A stretch of DNA of 64,000 nt from Alphaproteobacteria bacterium. Lineage in GTDB: Bacteria > Myxococcota_A > UBA796 > UBA2385. The position numbers were made by a program, and so were the translations under genes. The stretch covers positions 372,001 to 436,000 of the forward strand of contig JACKEY010000006.1 of NCBI GenBank assembly GCA_020632755.1, in the 5' to 3' direction. A model generated the notes under the pieces. That model was not told the DNA's origin. It saw only the letters and a list, made by a program, of their open reading frames with translations, and searched no databases. Positions 7,896-15,979 of this stretch are shown piece by piece (positions within the stretch are counted from its first letter, which is position 1; every line of letters starts with the position of its first letter).

Positions 7896-9224
7896 ATGAG
7901 CGCTCTCCTGCTGCCCGCCCTCCTCCTCTCCTGCGCCCGCCCGCCCTCTGCCCTCCAGGTGCACGGGGTCGAGCTGCACATGGCCATCGGCCCGGACGTG
8001 CCCGAGCTGTGCCTGTCGCCCGTGACGTCGGCCGAGACCCGCCTCTCCCGCAAGGAAGAAGCGCTGGTCGACGCCAACCGCCAGACCGTGGCCGGCGGAC
8101 TGCTGCAGATCGCCGACGATGCGCCCGACCACCCCTCGGTCGACGTGCTGCGGGGCGCGGTGATGGTCGGCACCGGCCGCACCGCCGACGCCCGCGCCCT
8201 GTTCCGCGATCTGGCCAACGAACACCGCGACGACGCCTGCCTGCAGCAGGCCGCGGCCTACACCAGCATCCAGGACGGCGAGCTGGACTTCGCCCGCCCC
8301 TACCTGCAGGCCGCCGAGGAGCTCGCCCCCACCGATCCCGACATCGCCCTGCTGGCCGCCATCGTGGCCATCTCGGTCGACCAGGACGCCGACGGCGCCT
8401 TGCGACGCCTGCGCCCGGTCGCCGCGGCCCACCCCGAGCACACCGGCGTGAACGCGTGGACGGGCCGGCTGCTGCTGCAGCGCGGGGACGCCGACCTGGC
8501 GTTGCCCCACCTGAAGCGCGCCCACGAAGGCGGCGCGGACGTGGTCGGCGCCCTGGTCCTGGCGACCCGGCTGGCCGGCGATCTGGACGGCTACCTGCGG
8601 CTGGTCGGCGCCAGCCCGCCGCTGCCGGTGGACGTGCGCCAGGCGCCCTCGCCGGCGGCGGCCCTGGCGTCCTTCCTGGGGGTCGAGCCCGGCGAGCCGC
8701 TGACCGCGACCCTGATCACCAGCCAGGGCGTCTTGACCTGCGACCTGTTCTGGGAACAGGCGCCGCTGACGGTCGGCGCCTTCGTCGGCCTGTCGCGCGG
8801 CGGCACGCCCTGGGCGGACCCGACGACCCAGCAGCTGCGCACCGATCCGCTGTACCCGGGCACCACCTTCCACCGCGTGATCCCGAGCTTCATGATCCAG
8901 GGCGGCGACCCGCTGGGCACGGGCACAGGTGGCCCCGGCTACGCCTTCCCCGACGAGATCGTGCCGGGGCTGGCCTTCGACCGCCCCGGGCGGCTGGCGA
9001 TGGCGAACGCCGGACCGAACACCAACGGGAGCCAGTGGTTCGTCACCGAGGTGCCGGTGCCCTACCTGGACGGCAAGCACACCATCTTCGGCCAGTGCGA
9101 CCCCGCCAGCGTCGACGTGGTCAAGGCCATCGCGCGGGTGCCGACCGGGGCGATGGACAAGCCGCTGAGCCCGGTCGTGCTGGAGTCGATCGAGATCAGC
9201 CCGGGGGCGCCGTCGGCGCCGTGA
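7896..9224 (+). CDS. Secreted TPR-cyclophilin peptidyl-prolyl isomerase
   Basis: 442 residues from ATG 7896. The N-terminus MSALLLPALLLSC is a lipoprotein signal. Residues about 40-250 are Ala/Leu-rich helical repeats of TPR type. The C-terminal part is a cyclophilin domain with its signatures: FHRVIPSFMIQGGDPLG, AMANAGPNTNGSQWFVT and LDGKHTIFGQ. The Arg of FHR and the Phe/Gln of FMIQGGD are catalytic-site residues in the family. It would catalyse proline isomerisation in the periplasm or at the outer membrane during protein folding. Its last 29 bases overlap the convergent gene at 9196-9885. Confidence 0.9.
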   Translation: MSALLLPALLLSCARPPSALQVHGVELHMAIGPDVPELCLSPVTSAETRLSRKEEALVDANRQTVAGGLLQIADDAPDHPSVDVLRGAVMVGTGRTADARALFRDLANEHRDDACLQQAAAYTSIQDGELDFARPYLQAAEELAPTDPDIALLAAIVAISVDQDADGALRRLRPVAAAHPEHTGVNAWTGRLLLQRGDADLALPHLKRAHEGGADVVGALVLATRLAGDLDGYLRLVGASPPLPVDVRQAPSPAAALASFLGVEPGEPLTATLITSQGVLTCDLFWEQAPLTVGAFVGLSRGGTPWADPTTQQLRTDPLYPGTTFHRVIPSFMIQGGDPLGTGTGGPGYAFPDEIVPGLAFDRPGRLAMANAGPNTNGSQWFVTEVPVPYLDGKHTIFGQCDPASVDVVKAIARVPTGAMDKPLSPVVLESIEISPGAPSAP

Positions 9225-9885
9225 CCAGCGGGCAGCTGTCGAGCGCCTCCACCGTCGGGAACAGGATCGCCGGGCCCCCGTCGGGGCTCACGCGGGCCGT
9301 CGACAGGGCGAGCCCGCCGACCTCCTTCCACTGGCGCCACAGGAAGTGCCCCTCGCGGCCGGACTGCAGCACGAAGCGCCACTCGATGACGCGGTGGGTC
9401 TTGGGGTTGACCCGCAGCGAGTAGCGGTCCCCGGGGGTCAGGCCGACACCCTCGAAGGCCAGGTCCAGGGTCCAGTCCGCGTCGCCCAGGGTGCGGGTCA
9501 CGCCGGCGTCGCGGACCTTGCTGGGGGCGAGCAGCCAGTACTGGTCGTTGATGAAGGCGCCCCAGGCGGCCTCGGCCGCGGCCGGCTCGGCGCCATCGAC
9601 CGGGCTGCCGTCGACGGCCGAGATCAGGGTGGTCGCGCCGTCGGACTCGACCTGCACCAGCCCGGCCTGGGGGCACCAGGTGTGGGTGCGGCGGGCCTTC
9701 TCCTGGTCGTCGACCATCACCAGGAAGGTGAAGCGCAGGCCGGCGAGCTGGTAGGGGTCGCCGGCGGCCTGGGCCACCAGCGCAGCGAGGCGCTCGGCGG
9801 TCGGGGGAGGGGAGGGGAGCGAGGGGGTCACGAGGTCGGCCGAGGCAGGGGCCGACAGCGCGAGGAGGAGGGGCAGCACGGTCAC
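9196..9885 (-). CDS. Secreted protein of unknown function
   Basis: 229 residues from GTG 9885, overlapping the prs stop as GTGA. A cleavable signal peptide (VLPLLLALSAPASA) predicts export. The mature part is rich in beta strands (LRFTFLVMVDDQEKARRTHT, DRYSLRVNPKTHRVIEWRF), which loosely recalls lipoprotein-carrier folds that bind a lipid in a half barrel. I do not recognise a named family. Coupling to prs need not mean a shared function. The 3' end overlaps the convergent cyclophilin gene by 29 bases. Confidence 0.7.
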   Translation of the reverse strand: MTVLPLLLALSAPASADLVTPSLPSPPPTAERLAALVAQAAGDPYQLAGLRFTFLVMVDDQEKARRTHTWCPQAGLVQVESDGATTLISAVDGSPVDGAEPAAAEAAWGAFINDQYWLLAPSKVRDAGVTRTLGDADWTLDLAFEGVGLTPGDRYSLRVNPKTHRVIEWRFVLQSGREGHFLWRQWKEVGGLALSTARVSPDGGPAILFPTVEALDSCPLVTAPTAPPG

Positions 9886-10910
9886 TCCGGGTCGTCGCCC
9901 TGCTGTACCCCGGTGACGCTGCCGCGTCGGTTGATGTGGTCGATGACGTCGGCCAGCAGCGGCTCGATCGGGTACTCGAGGTACCAGTGGGGCGTGTCGG
10001 GATGGCGGATCGCGCTGGTGCCGACCATCCGGAAGCGCCAGCCGGCGGCGTGGGCCCGGTCGTGCAGCTCGGACAGGCGCTGCCAGGCGGGGTCGGACAT
10101 GATCGGGTGGGTGCAGGCCACGGTGACGTTGCCCGCGCCCGCGCGGCGCAGCTCGTCGACGGCGGCGACCACGCTGCCGCCGGTGTCGACCATGTCGTCC
10201 ACGAGCAGCACGTCCTTGCCGGCCACATCGCCGATCAGCGTCGAGCGCAGGACGGTGTTCTCGGTCGTGTAGTCCCGCTCCTTGGACAGGCCGACGATGC
10301 CCACCGAGAGCTCGGCGGCGTAGTCGCGGGCGCGCTCCATGCCGCCCAGGTCGGGGCTGGCCACGATGTCGCCGCACAGGCCCCGCCGGCGCAGCCACTT
10401 CGCGAAGCGGTGGGTCAGGAACACGTTCTCGAGCCGGCAGCGGTAGGGGTCGAACATGCCGGCGACGGCCAGGTTGTGGATGTCGACGCAGACCACCCGG
10501 GTGGCGCCGGCTTCCTGCAGGCAGCGGGCGAACAGCCCGGCGCTGATGCCCTCGCGGGTGCGGCCCTTCTGCTTGTCCTGGCGGGCGCCCGGGTAGTAGG
10601 GCACCACCGCGGTGATGTACTCGGCGTCGGACAGGGCGGCGGCTTCCACCGCGTGCAGCAGCATCACGAAGCGGTCGTAGACGCTGCGGTCGCTGTCGCC
10701 GCCCTTGTAGATCGGCGACTGGAAGATGTAGAGGTCGTCGCCCCGCACGTTCTCCTGCAGGATGAACTTGCCCTCGCCGCAGGCGAACCAGACCTCGCGC
10801 GAGCCGACCAGGGGCGCGTCGAGGATCTCGGCCACGCGGCCGGCGGTGTCCCGCGCGGCGTCGCAGGCGACCAGCTTGAGGGGGGCGCGACGGGCGTCCT
10901 GCTCGGCCAT
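9882..10910 (-). CDS. prs: Ribose-phosphate pyrophosphokinase
   Basis: 342 residues from ATG 10910. It makes PRPP from ribose 5-phosphate and ATP for nucleotide, His and Trp synthesis in the cytoplasm. Visible family motifs are the ATP-site VVPYYPGARQDKQKGRTREG, the DIHNLAVAGMFD strand and the PRPP-binding loop VLLVDDMVDTGGSV. The length fits the family (about 310-340), with a short C-terminal extension. Several positions differ from classical bacterial Prs (for example RQDKQKG for RQDRK), so a divergent class is possible. A divergent promoter region separates it from the Tat-exported gene at 10971. Confidence 0.88.
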   Translation of the reverse strand: MAEQDARRAPLKLVACDAARDTAGRVAEILDAPLVGSREVWFACGEGKFILQENVRGDDLYIFQSPIYKGGDSDRSVYDRFVMLLHAVEAAALSDAEYITAVVPYYPGARQDKQKGRTREGISAGLFARCLQEAGATRVVCVDIHNLAVAGMFDPYRCRLENVFLTHRFAKWLRRRGLCGDIVASPDLGGMERARDYAAELSVGIVGLSKERDYTTENTVLRSTLIGDVAGKDVLLVDDMVDTGGSVVAAVDELRRAGAGNVTVACTHPIMSDPAWQRLSELHDRAHAAGWRFRMVGTSAIRHPDTPHWYLEYPIEPLLADVIDHINRRGSVTGVQQGDDPE

Positions 10911-10970
10911 GGATTCCTCGGGGGAAACGGGCGCGTGGGGAGCAGTCGCTAACGCGGTAGGATGCGCCAC

Positions 10971-11630
10971 ATGGCCGACACCCGGACGACATCCCGCCGC
11001 AGCGTGCTCAAGGTGGGGCTGCTCGGCTCCGCGATGCTCGCCGCGGGTGGCGTGGGGCTCGGCCTGTGGCCGGGCGCCCACCAGACGCCTCCCGGCTGGC
11101 TGCAGGCGCTGACGCCGGCGTCGTGGTCGGTCGCGGGCGCCGTCGCGCGCCGCATGTGCCCGGCATCGCGCACGGGCCTGCCCTCCGCCGACACCGTCGA
11201 CGTGGCCACGCGCATGGACGCGGTGCTGGGCCGGATGCACCCCGCCGACGCGGCAGAGGTGCACCAGGCCCTGCTGCTGCTCGAGAACGCCCTGGCCGGG
11301 CTGCTGCTGGACGGGCGCCCCGTGCCCTTCACGCGCGCCGATGGCCCGACCCAGGACGCGGCGCTGGCGGCCTGGCGCGACAGCCGGCTGCCGCTGCGCC
11401 GCAAGGCCTACAAGGCGGTGCGCAACCTGGTGATGTCGTCCTACTGGTCGCATCCCGACACCTACGCGGGCGCCGGCTACCCCGGGCCGCCGGACTTCGG
11501 CCAGGCGCGGGCCCCCGCCGACGACCTGGACGCGCTGGTCGAAGAAGGCCGACGGCGCATGGCGGGCCAGGACGTGCCCGAGGGACAGCCGGCCCTCGAC
11601 CCGGTCGAAGACGCGGAGCAGCCCGGATGA
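10971..11630 (+). CDS. Tat-exported small partner of a GMC oxidoreductase
   Basis: 219 residues from ATG 10971, preferred over an in-frame ATG at 10962 because of the aggat upstream. The N-terminus carries a twin-arginine signal (TTSRRSVLKVGLLGSAMLAA), so the folded protein should cross the inner membrane by the Tat route. The remainder (RMDAVLGRMHPADAAEVHQA, YKAVRNLVMSSYWSHPDTY) has the look of gluconate-dehydrogenase subunit-3-like proteins that travel with GMC flavoenzymes. Its stop overlaps the start of the GMC gene as ATGA. Because the GMC protein has no signal of its own, it may be carried out bound to this subunit. Confidence 0.75.
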   Translation: MADTRTTSRRSVLKVGLLGSAMLAAGGVGLGLWPGAHQTPPGWLQALTPASWSVAGAVARRMCPASRTGLPSADTVDVATRMDAVLGRMHPADAAEVHQALLLLENALAGLLLDGRPVPFTRADGPTQDAALAAWRDSRLPLRRKAYKAVRNLVMSSYWSHPDTYAGAGYPGPPDFGQARAPADDLDALVEEGRRRMAGQDVPEGQPALDPVEDAEQPG

Positions 11631-13165
11631 GCGGCACCATCACCATCGGCGTGGACCTGACGAGCGACCAGTCGCTGGACTGCGACGTGTGCATCGTCGG
11701 CAGCGGCGCCGGCGGCAGCGTGCTGGCGGCCGGACTGGCCCAGGCGGGGCTCGACGTCGTCGTGCTGGAGGCCGGGCCGTACCTGACCCGGCGCGACTTC
11801 ACCCTGCACGAGGAGCAGGCCTACCCGGACCTGTACCAGGACCGCATGGGGCGGGCGACCAGCGACCTGGCGATCAGCATCCTGCAGGGCCGCAGCGTGG
11901 GCGGCTCGACCACGGTGAACTGGACGACCTGCTTCCGCACACCGCAGCGCATCCTGGACCACTGGGGCGAGCACCACGGCATCGCGCTGTCCGCCGACGA
12001 GCTGGCGCCGCACTTCGAGGCGGTCGAGCAGCGGCTGTCCATCCATCCCTGGCCGGAAGCCCTGGCCAACGAGAACAACCGCAAGCTGCTGGTCGGCGCC
12101 CGGGCGCTCGGCTGGGAGGCCGCGCCGCTGCGCCGCAACGTGAAGGGCTGCGCCAACAGCGGCTACTGCGGGCTGGGCTGCCCGGTCAACGGCAAGCAGG
12201 CGATGCACATCACCTACCTGCCGGACGCCATCGTCGCGGGGGCCCGGCTGTTCGCCGACGTGCAGGTCGACCGGCTCGAGGTCCAGGCCGGCCGGGTGGC
12301 CGTCGTGCACGCCCGCGTCCTCGATCGGTTCAGCGGGCGAGCCACCGAGCGCACGCTGACCCTCCGGCCGAAGGTGACGGTCCTGTCCGGCGGCGCGGTC
12401 AACAACCCGGCGCTGCTGCTGCGCAGCGGCCTGGACGGCGGCGGACGCGTCGGCCGGCGGACCTTCCTGCATCCCGTCGTCGGCATCGGCGGGCGCTACG
12501 AGCAGCCGGTGAACCCGTTCTACGGCGCGCCCCAGAGCATCGGCAGCCACCAGTTCATCGACCGTGGCCCCGACAAGGTCGGGTTCTTCTTCGAGTCGGC
12601 GCCGATGCAGCCGACGCTGATGTCGACGACCTCGGCCATCTTCGGCGCGCTTCACGACGAGCTGATGGGCCAGCTGCCGCACATCGGCGTGATGATCAGC
12701 CTGCACGTCGACGGGCTGCTGCCGGGGGACGAGGGTGGCACGGTGTCCCTGCGGAGCGACGGGCGCATCGCCATCGACTACCCGATCACGCCGCCGCTCA
12801 TCGAGGCGATGAAGGAGTCGCACAAGACCCTGGCCCAGCTGACCTTCGCGGCCGGCGCGGTCGAGGTGTTCAGCCTGCACACCGACCCGCTGCGGATGAC
12901 GACCCAGGACGAGCTCTCACGGCTGGACGATGCGGCCTACGGCGGCCACGAACACGCCATCTTCTCTGCCCACCAGATGGGCGGCTGCAGCATGGGCGGC
13001 GACCCCGCGACCTCGGTCGTCGATCTCGAGCATCGGTTCCGGGGCGTCGACGGGCTGTTCGTGGTCGACGGCTCGGTGCTGCCCACCGCACTCGGCGTGA
13101 ACCCGAGCGAGACCATCTACGGCCTGTCGCGGCGGGCCACGGCCTTCGTGCAGGCGGCCGTCTAG
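11627..13165 (+). CDS. GMC-family FAD-dependent oxidoreductase
   Basis: 512 residues from ATG 11627. An FAD-binding Rossmann motif lies near residue 20 (CDVCIVGSGAGGSVLAAGLA) with the acidic ribose-binding end LEAGP. GMC signatures follow: GGSTTVNWTTCFRTP, then FSAHQMGGCSMGGDP and the C-terminal GVNPSETIYGLSRRAT. The family oxidises alcohols such as long-chain alcohols, sterols and sugars, passing electrons to oxygen or a carrier. The Cys cluster CANSGYCGLGCPVNGK resembles that of fatty-alcohol-oxidase-type members; the substrate is inference. It is paired with the Tat subunit upstream. Confidence 0.88.
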   Translation: MSGTITIGVDLTSDQSLDCDVCIVGSGAGGSVLAAGLAQAGLDVVVLEAGPYLTRRDFTLHEEQAYPDLYQDRMGRATSDLAISILQGRSVGGSTTVNWTTCFRTPQRILDHWGEHHGIALSADELAPHFEAVEQRLSIHPWPEALANENNRKLLVGARALGWEAAPLRRNVKGCANSGYCGLGCPVNGKQAMHITYLPDAIVAGARLFADVQVDRLEVQAGRVAVVHARVLDRFSGRATERTLTLRPKVTVLSGGAVNNPALLLRSGLDGGGRVGRRTFLHPVVGIGGRYEQPVNPFYGAPQSIGSHQFIDRGPDKVGFFFESAPMQPTLMSTTSAIFGALHDELMGQLPHIGVMISLHVDGLLPGDEGGTVSLRSDGRIAIDYPITPPLIEAMKESHKTLAQLTFAAGAVEVFSLHTDPLRMTTQDELSRLDDAAYGGHEHAIFSAHQMGGCSMGGDPATSVVDLEHRFRGVDGLFVVDGSVLPTALGVNPSETIYGLSRRATAFVQAAV

Positions 13166-13191
13166 CGCTGCTAGAAGGCTAGCGCCGCTAG
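13162..13191. terminator. Two-way terminator-like dyad between convergent genes
   Basis: Two 13-base near-identical blocks, CTAGCGCTGCTAG and CTAGCGCCGCTAG, are separated by AAGG. They are direct repeats and also pair as an inverted repeat at 11 of 13 positions. The stop codons of both converging genes (TAG at 13163-13165 on +, TAG at 13190-13188 on -) lie inside it. There is no T tract. Confidence 0.5.
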
Positions 13192-14198
13192 GGGGCCGCG
13201 AGGGCTCCGTCGAGGGTTCCGTCGAGGGCGTCTACGATGGCCTCGCCGAGCACGGGGGAGATGATCTCGATGTGGCGCTCGCTGCTGAGGTGGACGTGGT
13301 CACCGGGGTGGACGCGCAGCGAGGGCAGGGGGCCTGCGGCCTCCAGGGCCGGCCGTAGCGAGAGCACGCGCAGGCCGCCTTCGTAGCCGAAGGTCGTCAG
13401 CTCCTGCTCGGTCGCCCGGGTCGCCTCGTAGGCCGGCTCGCCCGGCTCGAGCAAGGCCGGGGGCACCACGTAGAGGGCGGGCACGCCCAGGCGCGCGGCG
13501 GTCGCGCCCACCGAGGCCACGCACGCGGCGGCCTGGGCGTGGGAGAGATGCCGATGTCGTCGCGGGTCGCGCTGGCGCGCCAGGCGCTGCACCACGAGCC
13601 AGGTCGCCGCCCGGGAGCGCAGCAGCAGGGCGGGGATGCGGCGCTCGCCCTGTCCGTCGTAGATCAGGCCGTCGCCGTTGGCGGCCCGGGCGAGCAATGG
13701 GGTGACGCGGAGGTCGTTGGTGCAGGCCTGCAGCACGATCAGGTCGGGCCGGAGGCCGCGCAGATCGATCAGCTCGCGCAGGCGCTCCGTCGACTGGCAG
13801 AGGTCATAGCCGGTGACCGCCGCGTTCCGGACCTCGACGACACGCCCCGTGGCGGCGGCCGCGACGTCGGCGGCCCCCCGCACCCACTTGTCCCCGGAGC
13901 TCGCGACGGAGTCGCCCAGCACCAGGATCGTCGTCGTCGGCTCGCCTTGGCCGGTCCGGTAGCTGAGCAGCCCGTCGGCGTCGGCGCTGCAGGCCCCCGG
14001 GACCGGGGCGTAGCCGGCGGTCAGGTGCGGCTCCAGACAGGCGCCGCTGCCTGCCGCCGACATCACGACGTTGCCCATGTCCCAGGCCGGCGCAGGCGGC
14101 GGGTGGATCCGGAACCAGGCCTCGGTCCCGGCCATGGCGGCCACGAGGGCCAGCAGGGTGGTCGCGAGCGCCAGTGCGAACCGGCGCGTGCGGCTCAC
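13188..14198 (-). CDS. Membrane-anchored SGNH/GDSL hydrolase
   Basis: 336 residues from GTG 14198, overlapping the stop of the upstream gene as GTGA. One N-terminal hydrophobic segment (FALALATTLLALVAAMAG) should anchor or export it. The hydrolase blocks are in order: nucleophile Ser in TILVLGDSVASSG, Asn in LQACTNDLR and an Asp/His pair in HPGDHVHLS. SGNH enzymes remove acyl or acetyl groups from lipids and glycans. It closes a three-gene minus-strand operon with a YadA-head lipoprotein and a Cys-rich lipoprotein, which suggests work on envelope glycans or lipids; that is inference. Confidence 0.8.
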   Translation of the reverse strand: MSRTRRFALALATTLLALVAAMAGTEAWFRIHPPPAPAWDMGNVVMSAAGSGACLEPHLTAGYAPVPGACSADADGLLSYRTGQGEPTTTILVLGDSVASSGDKWVRGAADVAAAATGRVVEVRNAAVTGYDLCQSTERLRELIDLRGLRPDLIVLQACTNDLRVTPLLARAANGDGLIYDGQGERRIPALLLRSRAATWLVVQRLARQRDPRRHRHLSHAQAAACVASVGATAARLGVPALYVVPPALLEPGEPAYEATRATEQELTTFGYEGGLRVLSLRPALEAAGPLPSLRVHPGDHVHLSSERHIEIISPVLGEAIVDALDGTLDGALAAP

Positions 14199-15157
14199 GG
14201 GGCGACCTCGGCGTCGCCGTCCAGGGTGACGTCTTCGGTGCCCACGACCACGCTCGCGGCGCCGGCGGCCTCGTTCCGGCGGCCACCGTGCACGGCGCTG
14301 GCCGCGTTGCTGGCGACGTTCTCCTGACCGGCGGTGACGGTGCTGCCCTCGCCACTGGCCAGGCCGCCCTGGCCGCCGGTGACACTGGACCAGCGGCCGC
14401 TGGCCTCGCTGCTGCTGCCGCCGGACACCGCCGCCGCCTCGCCGCTCGCCACGTTCAGCGCACCGCCGGCCACGGCCGAGCGGTCCCCGCTGGCCAGGTT
14501 GCTGTTGCCGCCCAGCACCACGCTCTGGCGGGCGGTGGCCTGGTTGGCGAAGCCGCCGGCGACGACGGCCCAGCTGCCGGTGGCTTCGTTGCTGTAGCCC
14601 CCGAGCACGCTGGCTCCCTGGCCCTCGGTGCGGCTGCCCCAGCCGGCGACGATGCCGCCGGTGCCGGCCCAGTCGTGCTCGTCGCCGACCACCAGGTTGT
14701 GGCTGCCGGTGCGGGCGTCGTTGCCAGTGCTGTCCTCGGCGTAGCCGATGATCAGGTTGCCCCGGCCGTTGGCGCTGTGGGTCTCGCCGGTGCCGTTGCG
14801 CAGGTGCACATCGACGCCTTCGAAGACCACGGCCTCCTCCTCGACCCGCACCACCGCGAGCAGGGCGGGAGCCCCCGCCAGGTCCTCCTCCAGCCGTGCG
14901 ATGCGCGCCTCGCCCTCCACCAGGTCGAACTCGACCACCTGCAGGCGGCCCTCGTGGTCGGCGATGGCGGCCTCGAGGGCGGCCAGATCCACGCCCTCCT
15001 CCAGCGCGTCCAGCCGGGCCTCGGCGGCCTCGGCCCGGGCCTCGAGGGCGGCCAGCCGGGCCTGGGTCTCGGCGTCCCCGGCCTCGCCGCAGCCGACGAG
15101 CGCGCTCGCCAGCAGGGCAGCGGGCCCGGCACAGGTGTGGACCCGGCGGCTCAGCAC
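14195..15157 (-). CDS. Lipoprotein with coiled coil and YadA-like head repeats
   Basis: 320 residues from GTG 15157, overlapping the upstream gene by 7 bases. The signal ends in a lipobox (ASALVGC). A coiled coil follows (about 25-85, heptad-like ARLAALEARAEAAEARLDAL). Then come about ten 14-residue repeats of the kind SVLGGYSNEATGSWAVVAGG, the small-residue repeat of trimeric autotransporter (YadA/Hia) heads, which folds as a left-handed trimeric beta roll. There is no C-terminal YadA membrane anchor, so the protein appears to be held by lipid with the head at the far end, the reverse of a classical trimeric autotransporter. Likely a surface or periplasmic trimer. Confidence 0.8.
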   Translation of the reverse strand: MLSRRVHTCAGPAALLASALVGCGEAGDAETQARLAALEARAEAAEARLDALEEGVDLAALEAAIADHEGRLQVVEFDLVEGEARIARLEEDLAGAPALLAVVRVEEEAVVFEGVDVHLRNGTGETHSANGRGNLIIGYAEDSTGNDARTGSHNLVVGDEHDWAGTGGIVAGWGSRTEGQGASVLGGYSNEATGSWAVVAGGFANQATARQSVVLGGNSNLASGDRSAVAGGALNVASGEAAAVSGGSSSEASGRWSSVTGGQGGLASGEGSTVTAGQENVASNAASAVHGGRRNEAAGAASVVVGTEDVTLDGDAEVAP

Positions 15158-15879
15158 GGGTCGCAGTCGCAGCTGTCGCCGCAGTCGGTGTCGATCGACG
15201 CGCCGGTGCCGCTGCAGGTCGAGGCGCAGGCGTTGTCGCCGCAGTCCATGCCGCCGAACACGCAGGCGCCCGTGCCGGCGCAGCGGACGTCGCAGGTCCC
15301 CTGGGCGCCACACTGCAGGTCCATGCCGGCGCAGGCGCCGGTGCCGGTGCAGTCGGCCCGACAGGCGCCGCGATCGTCGCAGCGCAGGGTGCTGCGCGCG
15401 CAGGCGTCGACGCCGCTGCAGGTGAAGGCGCAGTGCATGTCGCCCGGGCAGTCGAGCACCCGATCCGAGCAGGCCGACAGGCCCGAGCAGTCGACCCGGC
15501 AGGTGGCGCCGTCGCAGCCGCCCGTGCACTGCGGTGGGCAGCTGCCCGGGGCGGCCAGGTCCAGGTCGTCGCCGCACGCCAGCGCGCCCCCGTCGGTGTC
15601 TCCCGCGTCGGTGTCTCCCGCGTCGGTGTCTCCCGCGTCGGTGTCTCCCGCGTCGGTGTCCCCTGCGTCGGTGTCGCCCGCGTCGGTGTCGCCCGCGTCG
15701 GTGTCGCCTGCATCGGTGTCGCCCGCGTCGGTGTCGCCATCGGTGACGGAGCCGGTGTCGCCCTGCGTGTCGTCTACGGTGTCCGTCGCCCCGTCCGCGT
15801 CCGCACCGGGGAGCTCGACCTCGCCCGACCGGCAGCCCACGAACAGGGCGAGCCCCAGGGCCATGTACACGCGCCGCAT
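15151..15879 (-). CDS. Cys-rich repeat lipoprotein with GDTDA stalk
   Basis: 242 residues from ATG 15879, with GGAGG five bases upstream. A lipobox (LALFVGC) is followed by an acidic stalk of about ten GDTDA repeats. The rest is built of about eight Cys-rich repeats with alternating spacing, such as CSGVDACARSTLRCDDRGAC and CTGTGACAGMDLQCGAQGTC, probably disulphide-bonded beta structure outside the cytoplasm. Proteins of this kind are common in Myxococcota-type genomes; no function is known. It heads an operon with the YadA-head lipoprotein and the SGNH hydrolase. Confidence 0.8.
   Translation of the reverse strand: MRRVYMALGLALFVGCRSGEVELPGADADGATDTVDDTQGDTGSVTDGDTDAGDTDAGDTDAGDTDAGDTDAGDTDAGDTDAGDTDAGDTDAGDTDGGALACGDDLDLAAPGSCPPQCTGGCDGATCRVDCSGLSACSDRVLDCPGDMHCAFTCSGVDACARSTLRCDDRGACRADCTGTGACAGMDLQCGAQGTCDVRCAGTGACVFGGMDCGDNACASTCSGTGASIDTDCGDSCDCDPC
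15592..15735 (-). repeat. 15-bp tandem repeats coding for the GDTDA stalk
   Basis: Ten copies of a 15-base unit (plus-strand form gcgtcggtgtctccc with small variants) follow each other in frame in the lipoprotein gene. The unit is coding, without spacers, so it is not a CRISPR array. Confidence 0.9.
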
Positions 15880-15979
15880 CTGCACCTCCGCGCCGAAGGT
15901 AGCAGGGGACCGGGGGACCCGGCGCGGACCCTTGCATGACGTGTGTCAGCGGCTACCCTGCCGGGACTCCGGAGAAGCC

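Noticed and set aside
15592..15735. Possible CRISPR array because of ten regular repeats
   Set aside because: The 15-base units have no spacers and encode an in-frame GDTDA stalk behind a lipobox.
15886..15979. TGACG and CTACCC words before the PNGase F-like gene as another regulon promoter
   Set aside because: The spacer is 11, not 15, and the -35 reads ATGACG, outside the pattern of the eleven accepted sites.
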